From Cytophagales bacterium (GTDB lineage: Bacteria > Bacteroidota > Bacteroidia > Cytophagales > Cyclobacteriaceae): DNA of 64,000 nucleotides. The notes beneath the pieces are model-generated. The model was given only the letters and a program-made list of their open reading frames with translations. It was not told the origin of the DNA and ran no database searches. Shown here piece by piece: positions 26,194 through 35,229 of this stretch (position 1 is its first letter; every line of letters starts with the position of its first letter). The stretch spans positions 2,363,001-2,427,000 of the forward strand of contig JAWPMT010000005.1 of assembly GCA_033344775.1 (NCBI GenBank), in the 5' to 3' direction. Position numbers and translations under genes: made by a program.

Positions 26194-27583
26194 TTGTTTG
26201 AGCTGTTAGTTGATTGTCGTAAATGGTTATGCTTCGACCAACCATCCACCAGGAAATAAGGGCAATGAAAAGGTATATTTCAGCATTCGAGGTAAATAAT
26301 GGCAACAATAGTCCGAATTTCACGCATGTAGCACAAAAAGGAATGATTTTATCTATCGGATTTTTAGCTCTCCGGTAGGCTTTCGCTGACATGCGGATGG
26401 CATATGCCAGGATCATGATGTATAGCAGCATCCCTATCACTCCCAATTGTACCCCATAAATAAGGTATTGATTCTCACCGCCTACCTGTAATTCTCCTTC
26501 CACTCCGGACGCATTTCCACTCATAGCAAGTCCAATGCCAAATGGGTTTTCTATGATGCTTTCTACTGCCGCCGCCCAATCGAGCAAATGTCCTAAACTG
26601 GAAGAATTTGCAAACGTCAGTGTATCAATCACAAAATACCTGGTTTCATCCGGGGCAAAATAGATGATGTATCCGGTAATCGCGATTACTCCTGCTATGC
26701 CTACATAAATCAACCAATAATATCGTAACAGGATCGCGATGTAGCTCAACATAAAGACAAATGACAACATCGAGGCTCGTGAATAAGCAAGCCAAATACT
26801 GATCACCGCCATCACTGCCGAAATCGCATAGATCAACTTATTACTTCGGATAATTGAAGTCCGGTACATCATCATGGATGCAGTAAAAAGCAGGAGGCAA
26901 GTAGCTGAAAACTCTAAGGGATCGGCAAATATGGAACCGAATCTTTTTTTACCGCCTTGTGCCTCAAAAGTCCACGACAATCCATAATGGCCGGTGGGTT
27001 CACGATCGTAGATGTGCGAATTGAATTGGGACATATTGATCACACTATGCAGATGTGTGTTAAAGCCTTTTTCTAATATGGCGACAAAACATGCAATGGC
27101 TCCCATGCATAAGAGGAGCTGGAGCCCTTTTATCAAAAGTGAATCGGATATTCTTACATTTCTACCCATAAAATACATGAGCCCCATCAGAAACATATTT
27201 TTGAAATAGGTGGCTTTATTGAAAAAAGTAGCCTCACCGATGGGTAGCAACACAAATAGAAATGCTAGCGAAATGAAAACCAGGAACAGCTTATCAAGCG
27301 TGGTTATCCTGAAATTCAGATGGAATATGTTTTTTCGGGTAACAATGAAAGTGGCCAATCCCATGATCAGCACAAGTTCCTTGGAGTATTGTAATACTTT
27401 GACCAAAATCACCGATCCCGTTTGTTGGTAAGAAAAGATGAGCGCGTTTTTGTAGATAGGCAGGTATAGTAATATAAAGAGCAGACAATAAATCTGATTT
27501 CCTGTGATCAACGTTCTTTCCAGGCAATAAACCAATAAGCCCATCAACAGGACTATCAGCGGAAGGAATAGAACAAAAGACAT
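26186..27583 (-). CDS. O-antigen ligase/Wzy-family polymerase 1
   Basis: A 465-residue protein with about eleven or twelve membrane helices. A large periplasmic loop contains DREPTGHYG, FGSIFADPLEFS and the Wzy_C-type motif HLLDWAAAVESIIENPFGIG. This loop pattern is typical of the O-antigen ligase/polymerase superfamily. In a locus with a Wzx, Wzz and Wza beside it, the role is probably polymerisation of repeat units in the periplasm rather than ligation to lipid A. It lies between the Wzz-like gene and a GT2. Confidence 0.85.
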   Translation of the reverse strand: MSFVLFLPLIVLLMGLLVYCLERTLITGNQIYCLLFILLYLPIYKNALIFSYQQTGSVILVKVLQYSKELVLIMGLATFIVTRKNIFHLNFRITTLDKLFLVFISLAFLFVLLPIGEATFFNKATYFKNMFLMGLMYFMGRNVRISDSLLIKGLQLLLCMGAIACFVAILEKGFNTHLHSVINMSQFNSHIYDREPTGHYGLSWTFEAQGGKKRFGSIFADPLEFSATCLLLFTASMMMYRTSIIRSNKLIYAISAVMAVISIWLAYSRASMLSFVFMLSYIAILLRYYWLIYVGIAGVIAITGYIIYFAPDETRYFVIDTLTFANSSSLGHLLDWAAAVESIIENPFGIGLAMSGNASGVEGELQVGGENQYLIYGVQLGVIGMLLYIMILAYAIRMSAKAYRRAKNPIDKIIPFCATCVKFGLLLPLFTSNAEIYLFIALISWWMVGRSITIYDNQLTAQTNG

Positions 27584-27589
27584 AGGAGA

Positions 27590-28672
27590 CTAGGCTTCTT
27601 CGCTCATGATAAGCTCATAGATCCGCCTGAAGGCGAACAAGCCTACCATTAAAAACCCTCCAAGAAATCCTCCTTTGATGAGGATCACTAATTTTCTGGA
27701 TTTATCATGATCCAATGGCAAGATCGGACGATCCAAAATTTGGATCAATGGGGTATTCTTTTGATGGGTGATCTTGGCAATGGCCAGCTGCTTCATTACT
27801 TCCTCATAAACCGCCGATGCGATTTGGAGATCTACCTGTAGCTTGCGATTATCCAGGACAGTGGAAGACTTTAGGGGGTTTGCATAAGGTGTGTTCTGAT
27901 TAGATAGGGTGAACAACTTCAAAGCCTCATCCAAAATCCCTTTCACGCTATCAGCCTGATGCTGCAAAATCATAAGATCTTCGAGTGATTTTCTTGTCTT
28001 GGTCTCGAGATAAAACTTGTTGACATTTCTGACCAGTTCTTCATTGAATGTTTTTGCCCATTTCTCATCTTTATCCTCCACCAGCACTTTCATGATACTG
28101 AGCTTCCGGCTCATCTTTTCGGCAAGCAATTGCTTCTTGCGAAAATCATCTACCACAATCATCAACAGACTGTCATGCTTCACGGTCATCTCAGCCTCGG
28201 GCACTTCAAAACTGAAATCAGTAAGCTCTTCATCAGACCGCCAATATTCTAGTAGTTCTTTATTATTGGCATAGTGCGTGATCAGTCGCTGATGCTCGCC
28301 ATGTAGATCTACCTCTTTCAGAAAGGTTTTTTTCAACATGCGATAGGACCCATACAACTGTAGAATGTTCTCCGCACTAAACAATTCATTTTCCGAACCA
28401 GACAAACTTCCCAGATTGATTCCCACGACGGACGCAAGTGAAGAAACAGACCCTGCTCCACCTTTTACATCTAGTACAAAGGTGGTCTGTGCCGTGTATT
28501 TCCTGGGCCGTATCAGCTGATAGGATACGTAAAGCGTGGTAATGATCATAGAACCGATCACGATGGGCTTCCATTTGGAAAAAAGGTATTGGATAAACCT
28601 TCCTAATCGCAAGAGCGCTTCCCTGATGGAAATCCCTTGCTCCTGATATTCCTGATTACTTTCCGATGCCAT
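27590..28672 (-). CDS. Wzz-type chain-length / polysaccharide co-polymerase 1
   Basis: A 360-residue inner-membrane protein with one N-terminal helix (KWKPIVIGSMIITTLYVSYQ), a long periplasmic part including helical coiled-coil regions (about 130-290), and a C-terminal helix preceded by a Pro-rich ILDRPILPLDHDKSRK. This is the Wzz/Wzc periplasmic architecture, without the cytoplasmic tyrosine-kinase domain found in Wzc. It sits between the Wza-like and Wzy-like genes, five bases after the former. A second such protein is encoded at 45058. Confidence 0.9.
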   Translation of the reverse strand: MASESNQEYQEQGISIREALLRLGRFIQYLFSKWKPIVIGSMIITTLYVSYQLIRPRKYTAQTTFVLDVKGGAGSVSSLASVVGINLGSLSGSENELFSAENILQLYGSYRMLKKTFLKEVDLHGEHQRLITHYANNKELLEYWRSDEELTDFSFEVPEAEMTVKHDSLLMIVVDDFRKKQLLAEKMSRKLSIMKVLVEDKDEKWAKTFNEELVRNVNKFYLETKTRKSLEDLMILQHQADSVKGILDEALKLFTLSNQNTPYANPLKSSTVLDNRKLQVDLQIASAVYEEVMKQLAIAKITHQKNTPLIQILDRPILPLDHDKSRKLVILIKGGFLGGFLMVGLFAFRRIYELIMSEEA

Positions 28673-28677
28673 GATTG

Positions 28678-31152
28678 TTATTGAACAATTTGGGTAATAA
28701 GTAAAGCAATTGTCGCCAGACCACTGGTAATTCCGATGAACTCGCTTGGTTTGATCGGCACCTTCAATGGCTTCACAGGCACAATGACCTCAGCTCCCGG
28801 TTCAGGAACCGGATACTGTCGAAAAAACATGAACCCCCGCGTCCTTGATACTTCTCCGTTGGCGTAAACCACATAAGTCCTTTTCTTCAGGGCCCGTGTG
28901 CCAAAACCTCCCGCTTTCCCTATATAATATTTAAGCCCTTTGCCATCGACAAAGCGAACCGTATTCGGGTACAATACCCTGCCTCGTAGACGAAGGGTCG
29001 TTAATTCTTTGGGAATATTAATGATGTCTCCTTCTTCCAACACCAAGTCTGCAGAAGAGCCGGGCTTTAAAAGGATGGCATCCATATTGAGCGCAATTGA
29101 TTCTACCTCCTCAATCTCTATACCCTCTAGAAAGGGATTATTTTTCGCCAATTGCTTGAGTCGTTCTTGTTTGGCCCGTGTGGTAAGTTCCACGTTCTCA
29201 TCCTGAACAAAATCATCGTAGATGAAATCAAGTTCTGAATCGGCACTTTCATCTCCTCCTTTGACGTAGAATTCAGTTTTTCGAAGTAGTGTCGCACCTT
29301 CCAAATAGGCCAACTTGCGCTTGCCTCCGGCACGTTGTATAAGACTCGAAACCCTTTCCCCTTCAGAAGCAAGGACATAAGTTCCTGGGAAATTAACCTC
29401 CCCAAAAATCTGAACTGATTTTTCACGGAAAAAATTAGGGTTCCGACGAACAATCACATGGTCGAAAGGCATCAGTTCAATCTCATTGTCTGAAATATTA
29501 AGGGCCGAATCAATACCCACTGTAAAGATCTTCGACAAATTGTCCACAGACTGTCGTGCTGGTCTACGTGCAATCTCAATGGTACCAGTCGATGCACTTT
29601 CCCGAAAGCCACTTGCCAAAAAGACCAAATCATTCAACGTCATTTGATCTGAGTACGGATGTACTCCCGGTTGCTTCACTTCACCTGAAATCCTTACAAA
29701 CTTTTCGGTATCGAGATTGTGAATAGACAATACGGTGATCTCATCTTCACGCTCTAAAGGAATATCCTCAATCGCTCCCGACATTACTCCACCAAGGTCT
29801 ATCGAGATCAAATCGTATTTCAAGTTCTCTCTCTGGCGGCGCAGGGTGGCACGTCCCAAAAAAGCATCTCCGGTCAATCCTTCTGCTCTCTCCACCAAGG
29901 ATTTCAAAGTAAGTCCTTCGCTAATGGCGTAATTCCCTGGACGATAAACAGACCCGTTGATAGTAACCCGGTTTTCGTATCTGTTCAGTACCTCACCTAT
30001 CTCGTACTCATCCCCGGCTTTGACTTCAAACAATTTGAATTGTTCAATGAGGATGTCGGACACCAACTTTTCTTTAGCGCCATTCCGAGTGACGCTGATT
30101 CTTTCTTTGTAAGCATAGGCATTAAATCCACCAGTGTATTTCAATAGGTCATCAAAAGTCTCACCATCCTTCATTTCATAGATTCCAGGGCGCTTGACCG
30201 CTCCATTGATGGTTACACGGTTGATGTGAGGCCCTACGATGATCACATCATCATTGTCAAGCCGAACGTTGTTATCTGTCAAACCATTGAGCAAAAAGTC
30301 ATAATAATCGAGAGTGGCAATCAGCTTGTTTTTTCTCAGTACCTTGACCTCTCTCAAGGTTCCTTCTACCGTTGGTCCGCCTGCTGCATAGATTGCATTG
30401 TAGACGGTAGATAGCCCACTTATCGTATAGGATCCCGGCTTTTTCAAGGCCCCAACCAGGTTTACATTGATGGTACGAACCTGTGCCAATGACAATTGAA
30501 CAAAAGTCTTAGGGTCAGCAGCTACCAGGTCCTTATATACAGTACCCAGGCTTACTTTCACCCGGTCCTGTGCTTTCCTCATTGTCAGACCTGAAAGGTA
30601 AACAGGTCCTACATTACGCAACATTACAAAACCAGAAGAATTAATGATCTCTGCATAGCTCTTTTCGGACTCGCCATAAACATTGATCACGATGTAGTCC
30701 GTAGGACCCAATACATAATCTGAGGGAGGCGCCGTGTTTTCTATGCTGGCAAAAAATAGCTCATTTCCTGCACTGCTAAATAGGTCATATCCAAAATATG
30801 GAAGGCCTTCGTCTATGGGTTCATTCGTAGCAGGCGGTGGATCGTTTTCTTGGATAGGTGTTTCTCTGACGACATCAATTTTCTGTTTGTCCAGGTCGGC
30901 TATCCTTTCACTTAGTTTTAGGACCTCCGACTCAGAAACGCCTCTGGATCTTGCCAGCAAATAAAGATCTTGCTCAGTGTAACCTGCTTCACGAGCCTTG
31001 AAGAGGAGCTGCTTGATTTGGACATCTGATAGTGCATCAACATCCAAAGCGAAAACATCCGCATCAATCTGCGCATATGCAGGGGTCATTAAGCATGTGA
31101 TCATGCAAAAGAGACCAAACAAAAATCCTGTTGATCTGTACATAAATTTCAT
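28678..31152 (-). CDS. Wza-like SLBB polysaccharide export protein 1
   Basis: An 824-residue export protein. ATG 31152 is preferred to GTG 31170 because it gives a clean signal peptide (MKFMYRSTGF through TPAYAQ). A helical segment LSDVQIKQLLFKAREAGYTE with LARSRGVSE follows (about 36-85). Then come a polysaccharide-export domain (DYVLGPTDYIVINVYG, 144-160) and a series of SLBB repeats (VNLVGALKKPGSYTIS, VTINGAVKRPGIYEM, VTINGSVYRPGNYAI, VRISGEVKQPGVHPYS, VQIFGEVNFPGTYVLA). It ends with a hydrophobic helix. It is about twice the length of E. coli Wza and has no lipobox. A paralogue is encoded at 47528. Confidence 0.9.
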   Translation of the reverse strand: MKFMYRSTGFLFGLFCMITCLMTPAYAQIDADVFALDVDALSDVQIKQLLFKAREAGYTEQDLYLLARSRGVSESEVLKLSERIADLDKQKIDVVRETPIQENDPPPATNEPIDEGLPYFGYDLFSSAGNELFFASIENTAPPSDYVLGPTDYIVINVYGESEKSYAEIINSSGFVMLRNVGPVYLSGLTMRKAQDRVKVSLGTVYKDLVAADPKTFVQLSLAQVRTINVNLVGALKKPGSYTISGLSTVYNAIYAAGGPTVEGTLREVKVLRKNKLIATLDYYDFLLNGLTDNNVRLDNDDVIIVGPHINRVTINGAVKRPGIYEMKDGETFDDLLKYTGGFNAYAYKERISVTRNGAKEKLVSDILIEQFKLFEVKAGDEYEIGEVLNRYENRVTINGSVYRPGNYAISEGLTLKSLVERAEGLTGDAFLGRATLRRQRENLKYDLISIDLGGVMSGAIEDIPLEREDEITVLSIHNLDTEKFVRISGEVKQPGVHPYSDQMTLNDLVFLASGFRESASTGTIEIARRPARQSVDNLSKIFTVGIDSALNISDNEIELMPFDHVIVRRNPNFFREKSVQIFGEVNFPGTYVLASEGERVSSLIQRAGGKRKLAYLEGATLLRKTEFYVKGGDESADSELDFIYDDFVQDENVELTTRAKQERLKQLAKNNPFLEGIEIEEVESIALNMDAILLKPGSSADLVLEEGDIINIPKELTTLRLRGRVLYPNTVRFVDGKGLKYYIGKAGGFGTRALKKRTYVVYANGEVSRTRGFMFFRQYPVPEPGAEVIVPVKPLKVPIKPSEFIGITSGLATIALLITQIVQ

Positions 31153-31239
31153 TTTCTTTTCTGAAGACACTCCTTTTGTGTACTTAGTTGAATGGCGAAA
31201 GGTTTGCTGACCAAAGAAATAGATTTTGCTAATTATTGT

Positions 31240-32379
31240 TTAGTCGAGAGAACTGAACCTTGAACCATTGCTCTTGAATTCGGGGATCAGTGACTTCAAT
31301 TGCCTGATCATATCAATCTCACCACCATTATCAAAAGACTCTTTAATGGAAAGCAACATGTAATTGACATATTCATGGTCATTTTCCTGTACTTCTGCCA
31401 CCATGATCTTAGGGTGATGCGTAGGCTTCGTATTCTCCTTGGTCGACAGTAATTCTTCGTAGAGCTTTTCTCCCGGGCGTAATCCTGTGAATATGATCTC
31501 AATGTCCTTCCCTGGCTCAAGGCCGGCCAATGCCAGCATTTTGTATGCCAGATCAATGATCTTCACGGAACCACCCATATCGAATACAAATATCTCTCCA
31601 CCTTGGGCGATAGAACCAGCTTCTAATACCAATGAACATGCTTCGGGGATCGTCATGAAATAACGAGTAATTTCCGGGTGTGTCACGGTGATCGGACCTC
31701 CTTTGGCAATCTGCTTGCTAAACAGAGGAATCACCGAGCCATTGGATCCTAAGACATTTCCAAAACGGGTAGTGATAAAATCCGTTTTTGAAATATGCGT
31801 ATACGACTGGATGTACATTTCTGCCGCTCTTTTTGTCGCTCCCATGATATTGGTTGGGTTCACGGCTTTATCCGTACTCACAAAAACAAACTTGCTAACA
31901 CCAAATTCTACTGACAGATCGGCGAGAATTTTAGTCCCGAAGATATTGGTATTGATAGCCTCAAAAGGATGATCTTCCATCAAAGGCACATGCTTGTATG
32001 CTGCTGCATGGAATACAATATCAATCTTATTCGATACGAAAATTCGCTCTAGTGACTTTTTGTTAGTGATATTACAAACAATACTCTCAACAAATTTCAA
32101 GTGGCCATTTCCCGAATGCAGGTCATGCACAAGGTCATACAAGCCACTCTCAGCTTGATCCAACAAGAGCAAAATTTTGGGTTTGCAAGCTTGGAGTTGC
32201 CTCACCAATTCTGCTCCTATAGAGCCCGCAGCACCAGTAACAAGCACTACTTTGCCGGCATATTCTTTTTTCGCATTCTCAGAGAAATAGTTGATTGATG
32301 CTCGCCCCAATACCTTCTCAAGAATTCCGGGAACGACTTCTTCTTCCTGTTTATATTCCTCGAAGTTTAGCGGATTCAT
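31240..32379 (-). CDS. CapD/FlaA1-type UDP-HexNAc 4,6-dehydratase
   Basis: A 379-residue cytosolic short-chain dehydrogenase. The NAD-binding loop is GAAGSIG (about 49-55). The catalytic segment STDKAVNPTNIMGATKR (168-184) has the Asp-Lys pair and Met in place of the usual SDR Tyr, as in the CapD/WbpM/PglF group. These convert UDP-GlcNAc to a 4-keto-6-deoxy sugar. Long members have four N-terminal membrane helices and a second Rossmann domain; this one is the short form. It lies between a sugar transferase and Wza 1. An aminotransferase or reductase completing the sugar is not obvious in set 1. Confidence 0.9.
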   Translation of the reverse strand: MNPLNFEEYKQEEEVVPGILEKVLGRASINYFSENAKKEYAGKVVLVTGAAGSIGAELVRQLQACKPKILLLLDQAESGLYDLVHDLHSGNGHLKFVESIVCNITNKKSLERIFVSNKIDIVFHAAAYKHVPLMEDHPFEAINTNIFGTKILADLSVEFGVSKFVFVSTDKAVNPTNIMGATKRAAEMYIQSYTHISKTDFITTRFGNVLGSNGSVIPLFSKQIAKGGPITVTHPEITRYFMTIPEACSLVLEAGSIAQGGEIFVFDMGGSVKIIDLAYKMLALAGLEPGKDIEIIFTGLRPGEKLYEELLSTKENTKPTHHPKIMVAEVQENDHEYVNYMLLSIKESFDNGGEIDMIRQLKSLIPEFKSNGSRFSSLD

Positions 32380-32427
32380 TTCAATCTGAGTATAAGGATG
32401 GATTACTCGAACGGATAATCAACTCAT

Positions 32428-33795
32428 TTATTGACCTTTTGAAAAAATCACTGTATTTACAGTATCTAAAATGATACGAATATCAAGGAATAGTGACCGA
32501 TATTTGATATAATAGAGGTCATATTCTAGCTTTCTGTAGCTATCTTCCAGGTTCTCCCCATACTTATATTTGACCTGAGCCCAACCGGTGATGCCTGGCT
32601 TGATCATGTGGCGTAAGTCATAAACAGGCATTTCTTTTTTAAGTTGTTCTACAAATACTTTTCTTTCTGGCCGAGGACCGATCAAACTCATATCTCCTTT
32701 AAGAACAGTCCAAAATTGAGGCAGTTCGTCAAATCTAAACTTTCTCAATATTTTACCAAAAGGAGTTACCCGAGCATCATTTTTTGTCGCCATAATCGCT
32801 CCGGATTTCTTCTCAGCATCAACCACCATAGAGCGTAATTTCAATATCGGAATCTCTTCTCCACCTTTTCCAACACGAAGCTGTTCAAAAAAAAGTGGGC
32901 CAGGATTAAAAAAGATATTTAAAATGGCAATGAATGGAAGTACAATTAAGAGAAAAAGTAAGCCAAATAAAGCTGAGAAGATATCAATAAGCCGATGTGT
33001 GCCCTTATAAACCAGATTGTAATTGGTTCGGGTAAATGGAAAGAAACGATAAAGGTTATTTCCTAGTCTTCTGATAGGTATGGCAAGGTTCACTGACTCG
33101 TAAAACCGTAAATAACCGTAAACTTCTATGCCTATTACGGAACAATATTCTGTGATCCTGGAAACGTAATTGGGCATATTCTTGTACTCATTGTATGCCA
33201 GAATTACAATATTCAACCTAGAAGCTTTTAGGTTATCAAGAATTGTCCTGAAATCTTCAATCTCTTTGTTATCATCATAAATCTCTTCATGCAGTATTTT
33301 GTACCCGTGCGAATCGAAATCAAATGTCTCCTTCAAAAAGTCAATACACTCCGATTCTCCAAGGATCATAGCGTTGGTATGGAGTACAGGCTGATGAATT
33401 ACTTTGATATAAAAAAGACGCCAGCTCGTGACCAAAAGAGGAAGGGAAAGAACGAGAAATATGGCTTTTAAATCATTCTGAGGAACGCGTGGAACAATAG
33501 ATGAAGACAGGAAGAGAACTGTGTATACCAGGATGGATACAAACAAGATCAAATCCAACCGATCTATAGAGCTGGCGATTTTCAAGTCATAAGTTTTGAA
33601 TACGGCATTCAAAAGTGAGCTTAAACCAAGAAAAATCCCCGTAGTAATGTAAAACTGAGTATCAATTTCTTTCCCAATAAGAAAATAATAGAGGTAAATC
33701 CCTGCTACTCCGATAATGTGGTCGATCAGAAATAAGAAAATCTTTCTCTCCGAAATGGAAAAATGGAAGTTGATTGACTCTGAGAATCTTGCCAT
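32428..33795 (-). CDS. Polyprenyl glycosylphosphotransferase (initiating enzyme) 2
   Basis: A 455-residue membrane enzyme: five N-terminal hydrophobic segments, a central Rossmann-like region, and a C-terminal bacterial sugar transferase domain with HRLIDIFSALFG, FEQLRVGKGG, LKLRSMVVDAE, FRFDELPQFWTVLKGDMS and GPRPERK. It starts polysaccharide set 1 by loading a sugar phosphate on undecaprenyl phosphate. The adjacent CapD-type dehydratase suggests a 6-deoxy-HexNAc derivative could be the first sugar, by analogy with PglC/WbaP systems; that is inference. It opens the leftward run and has its own promoter box at 33803. Confidence 0.92.
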   Translation of the reverse strand: MARFSESINFHFSISERKIFLFLIDHIIGVAGIYLYYFLIGKEIDTQFYITTGIFLGLSSLLNAVFKTYDLKIASSIDRLDLILFVSILVYTVLFLSSSIVPRVPQNDLKAIFLVLSLPLLVTSWRLFYIKVIHQPVLHTNAMILGESECIDFLKETFDFDSHGYKILHEEIYDDNKEIEDFRTILDNLKASRLNIVILAYNEYKNMPNYVSRITEYCSVIGIEVYGYLRFYESVNLAIPIRRLGNNLYRFFPFTRTNYNLVYKGTHRLIDIFSALFGLLFLLIVLPFIAILNIFFNPGPLFFEQLRVGKGGEEIPILKLRSMVVDAEKKSGAIMATKNDARVTPFGKILRKFRFDELPQFWTVLKGDMSLIGPRPERKVFVEQLKKEMPVYDLRHMIKPGITGWAQVKYKYGENLEDSYRKLEYDLYYIKYRSLFLDIRIILDTVNTVIFSKGQ

Positions 33796-33802
33796 GAGCC
33801 CG

Positions 33803-33810
33803 CAAAATTA
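33803..33810 (-). promoter_or_regulatory. -7 box opening polysaccharide set 1
   Basis: The minus strand reads TAATTTTG (TAnnTTTG), seven bases before the ATG at 33795, so the transcript would have almost no 5' leader. Confidence 0.58.
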
Positions 33811-33877
33811 AGCAATTAACTATTTTATAAAAAGCTTGAGCCCAGCAAGTAAATCAGCAAATAAACAGTTGAATGAT

Positions 33878-33890
33878 AAGCTCTTAGCTT
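33878..33890 (+). other. Small hairpin with T-run in the 33796-34032 gap
   Basis: AAGCT-ctt-AGCTT followed by TTGTTTTTT looks like a factor-independent terminator on the plus strand, yet both flanking genes run on the minus strand. Two AAGCTT sites flank it. The rest of this 237-base gap shows only the -7 box at 33803. Confidence 0.3.
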
Positions 33891-34032
33891 TTGTTTTTTA
33901 AGCTTAAACTAGGATGCTTAATATTTTCACATATTGTAGTAAACATCACTTTAAAAGCCAGTAAACAGTATTGCTGAACAGAATCCTGCCAAGCAAAAAT
34001 TAACCTCATCATATGACCTATGAAAATAGACT

Positions 34033-35229
34033 TTAGCTTTCTGAAACCTTTATGACTTCCTCAAGATACTGTGCTGACAAAATGTTTTTATCAAAATGAC
34101 TTTTCGCCACTGTTCGGGCGCGGTTGCGCAACTCCATATCAAGATCCGAATCGTGGTATTCGATCAAAAGATCAGCCAACTCCTCCGGCTTATTGGGATC
34201 CAGAGTAAACCCCAGTTGGTGCTCTTCCAGAAAGTCTTTTATCCAACCATTTGTGTTTTGAATTACAGGGACTCCAGCCGCAAGTGATTCAAAGAGCTTA
34301 TTCGGAGATGAGGTATCCAACACAGGTAATCCCTTTAAAGGGATTAGAGAGAATTTTGCATTTAGTACGTACTGAACAAGATTCTTTTTAGGCATTAAAC
34401 TTTTAAATATCAGATTACCTACCTCATTTTCCTTGGCAAGTTCGACCAACTCTTCACGCTGTTGCCCATCTCCTATCAGTACGATTTTAACATCCTCCCT
34501 ACCTCGATCCTTCAGGACTTTGGCAGTATTGTATAGCCAATATGAATTATTAACCTCGCCAATATTTCCAGTATAGATGGAATAGGAACGTGAAGCAAAT
34601 TCAATATTGGAATCATCCGCTTTCTCTGGATCAAAGAGGTCGAGGTTAGCTGTATTAGTTATCGAAATTACGTTTTTATGCCCATGTTTATTCTTTATAT
34701 AGTCGCGCATTCCTGGGGAAAGTGCCACAATAAGCGAAGAAGAATTATAGCAAAACTTTTCCATTGCTCTGGTTAGAGCGATTATGGTTTTATTTTTCAA
34801 AATCCCTAACTCGATGGCGCCATCAGGCCAAAGGTCCCTGGCCTCAAAGATTAATTTCTTTCCACGTAACCACCTTGCGAGCAGACCTGGGATTCCTACA
34901 GTTATGGGGCCAGAAGAAGCAATAACAATATCAGCCTTTAAGGTAACAGCATAAAAACAAGAGAAGAATGCATAGGTTAAGAATCCAAGAACTCTCTTTA
35001 AAACACTGTCCTTATTACTGGTCCTGACATTAATAATTTTGACTTTGATCCCATCAAAATATTGGGTTTCCAATAGCTTCTCAGCTTCCAGATCAGATTT
35101 CGCAAACACACTCGATACTACCGTCACCTCATGGCCTTCTTCCACCCAATTCTTTGCAAATTCATAAACCCTTGTACCCCAGGAACCATTAGGGGTAGAA
35201 AAATACTGATAGAAATATAGGATTTTCAT
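34033..35229 (-). CDS. Family 4 glycosyltransferase, WbuB-like
   Basis: A 398-residue GT4 enzyme of the WbuB/FnlX-like group: KILYFYQYFSTPNGSWGTRV at the start, FEARDLWPDGAIELGIL in the middle, IYTGNIGEVNNSYWLY in the C-terminal domain and the donor-site segment PNKLFESLAAGVPVI. Named members transfer N-acetyl-fucosamine-type sugars to undecaprenyl-linked acceptors. It shares one base (TAATG) with the UDP-HexNAc 2-epimerase upstream, so they are co-translated. Last gene of the set 2 run, followed by a 237-base gap. Confidence 0.88.
   Translation of the reverse strand: MKILYFYQYFSTPNGSWGTRVYEFAKNWVEEGHEVTVVSSVFAKSDLEAEKLLETQYFDGIKVKIINVRTSNKDSVLKRVLGFLTYAFFSCFYAVTLKADIVIASSGPITVGIPGLLARWLRGKKLIFEARDLWPDGAIELGILKNKTIIALTRAMEKFCYNSSSLIVALSPGMRDYIKNKHGHKNVISITNTANLDLFDPEKADDSNIEFASRSYSIYTGNIGEVNNSYWLYNTAKVLKDRGREDVKIVLIGDGQQREELVELAKENEVGNLIFKSLMPKKNLVQYVLNAKFSLIPLKGLPVLDTSSPNKLFESLAAGVPVIQNTNGWIKDFLEEHQLGFTLDPNKPEELADLLIEYHDSDLDMELRNRARTVAKSHFDKNILSAQYLEEVIKVSES

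Noticed and set aside
27590-28672. A Wzc-type tyrosine autokinase
   Set aside because: No Walker motifs or tyrosine-rich tail; only the Wzz-like periplasmic part is present. The same holds for 45058-46188.
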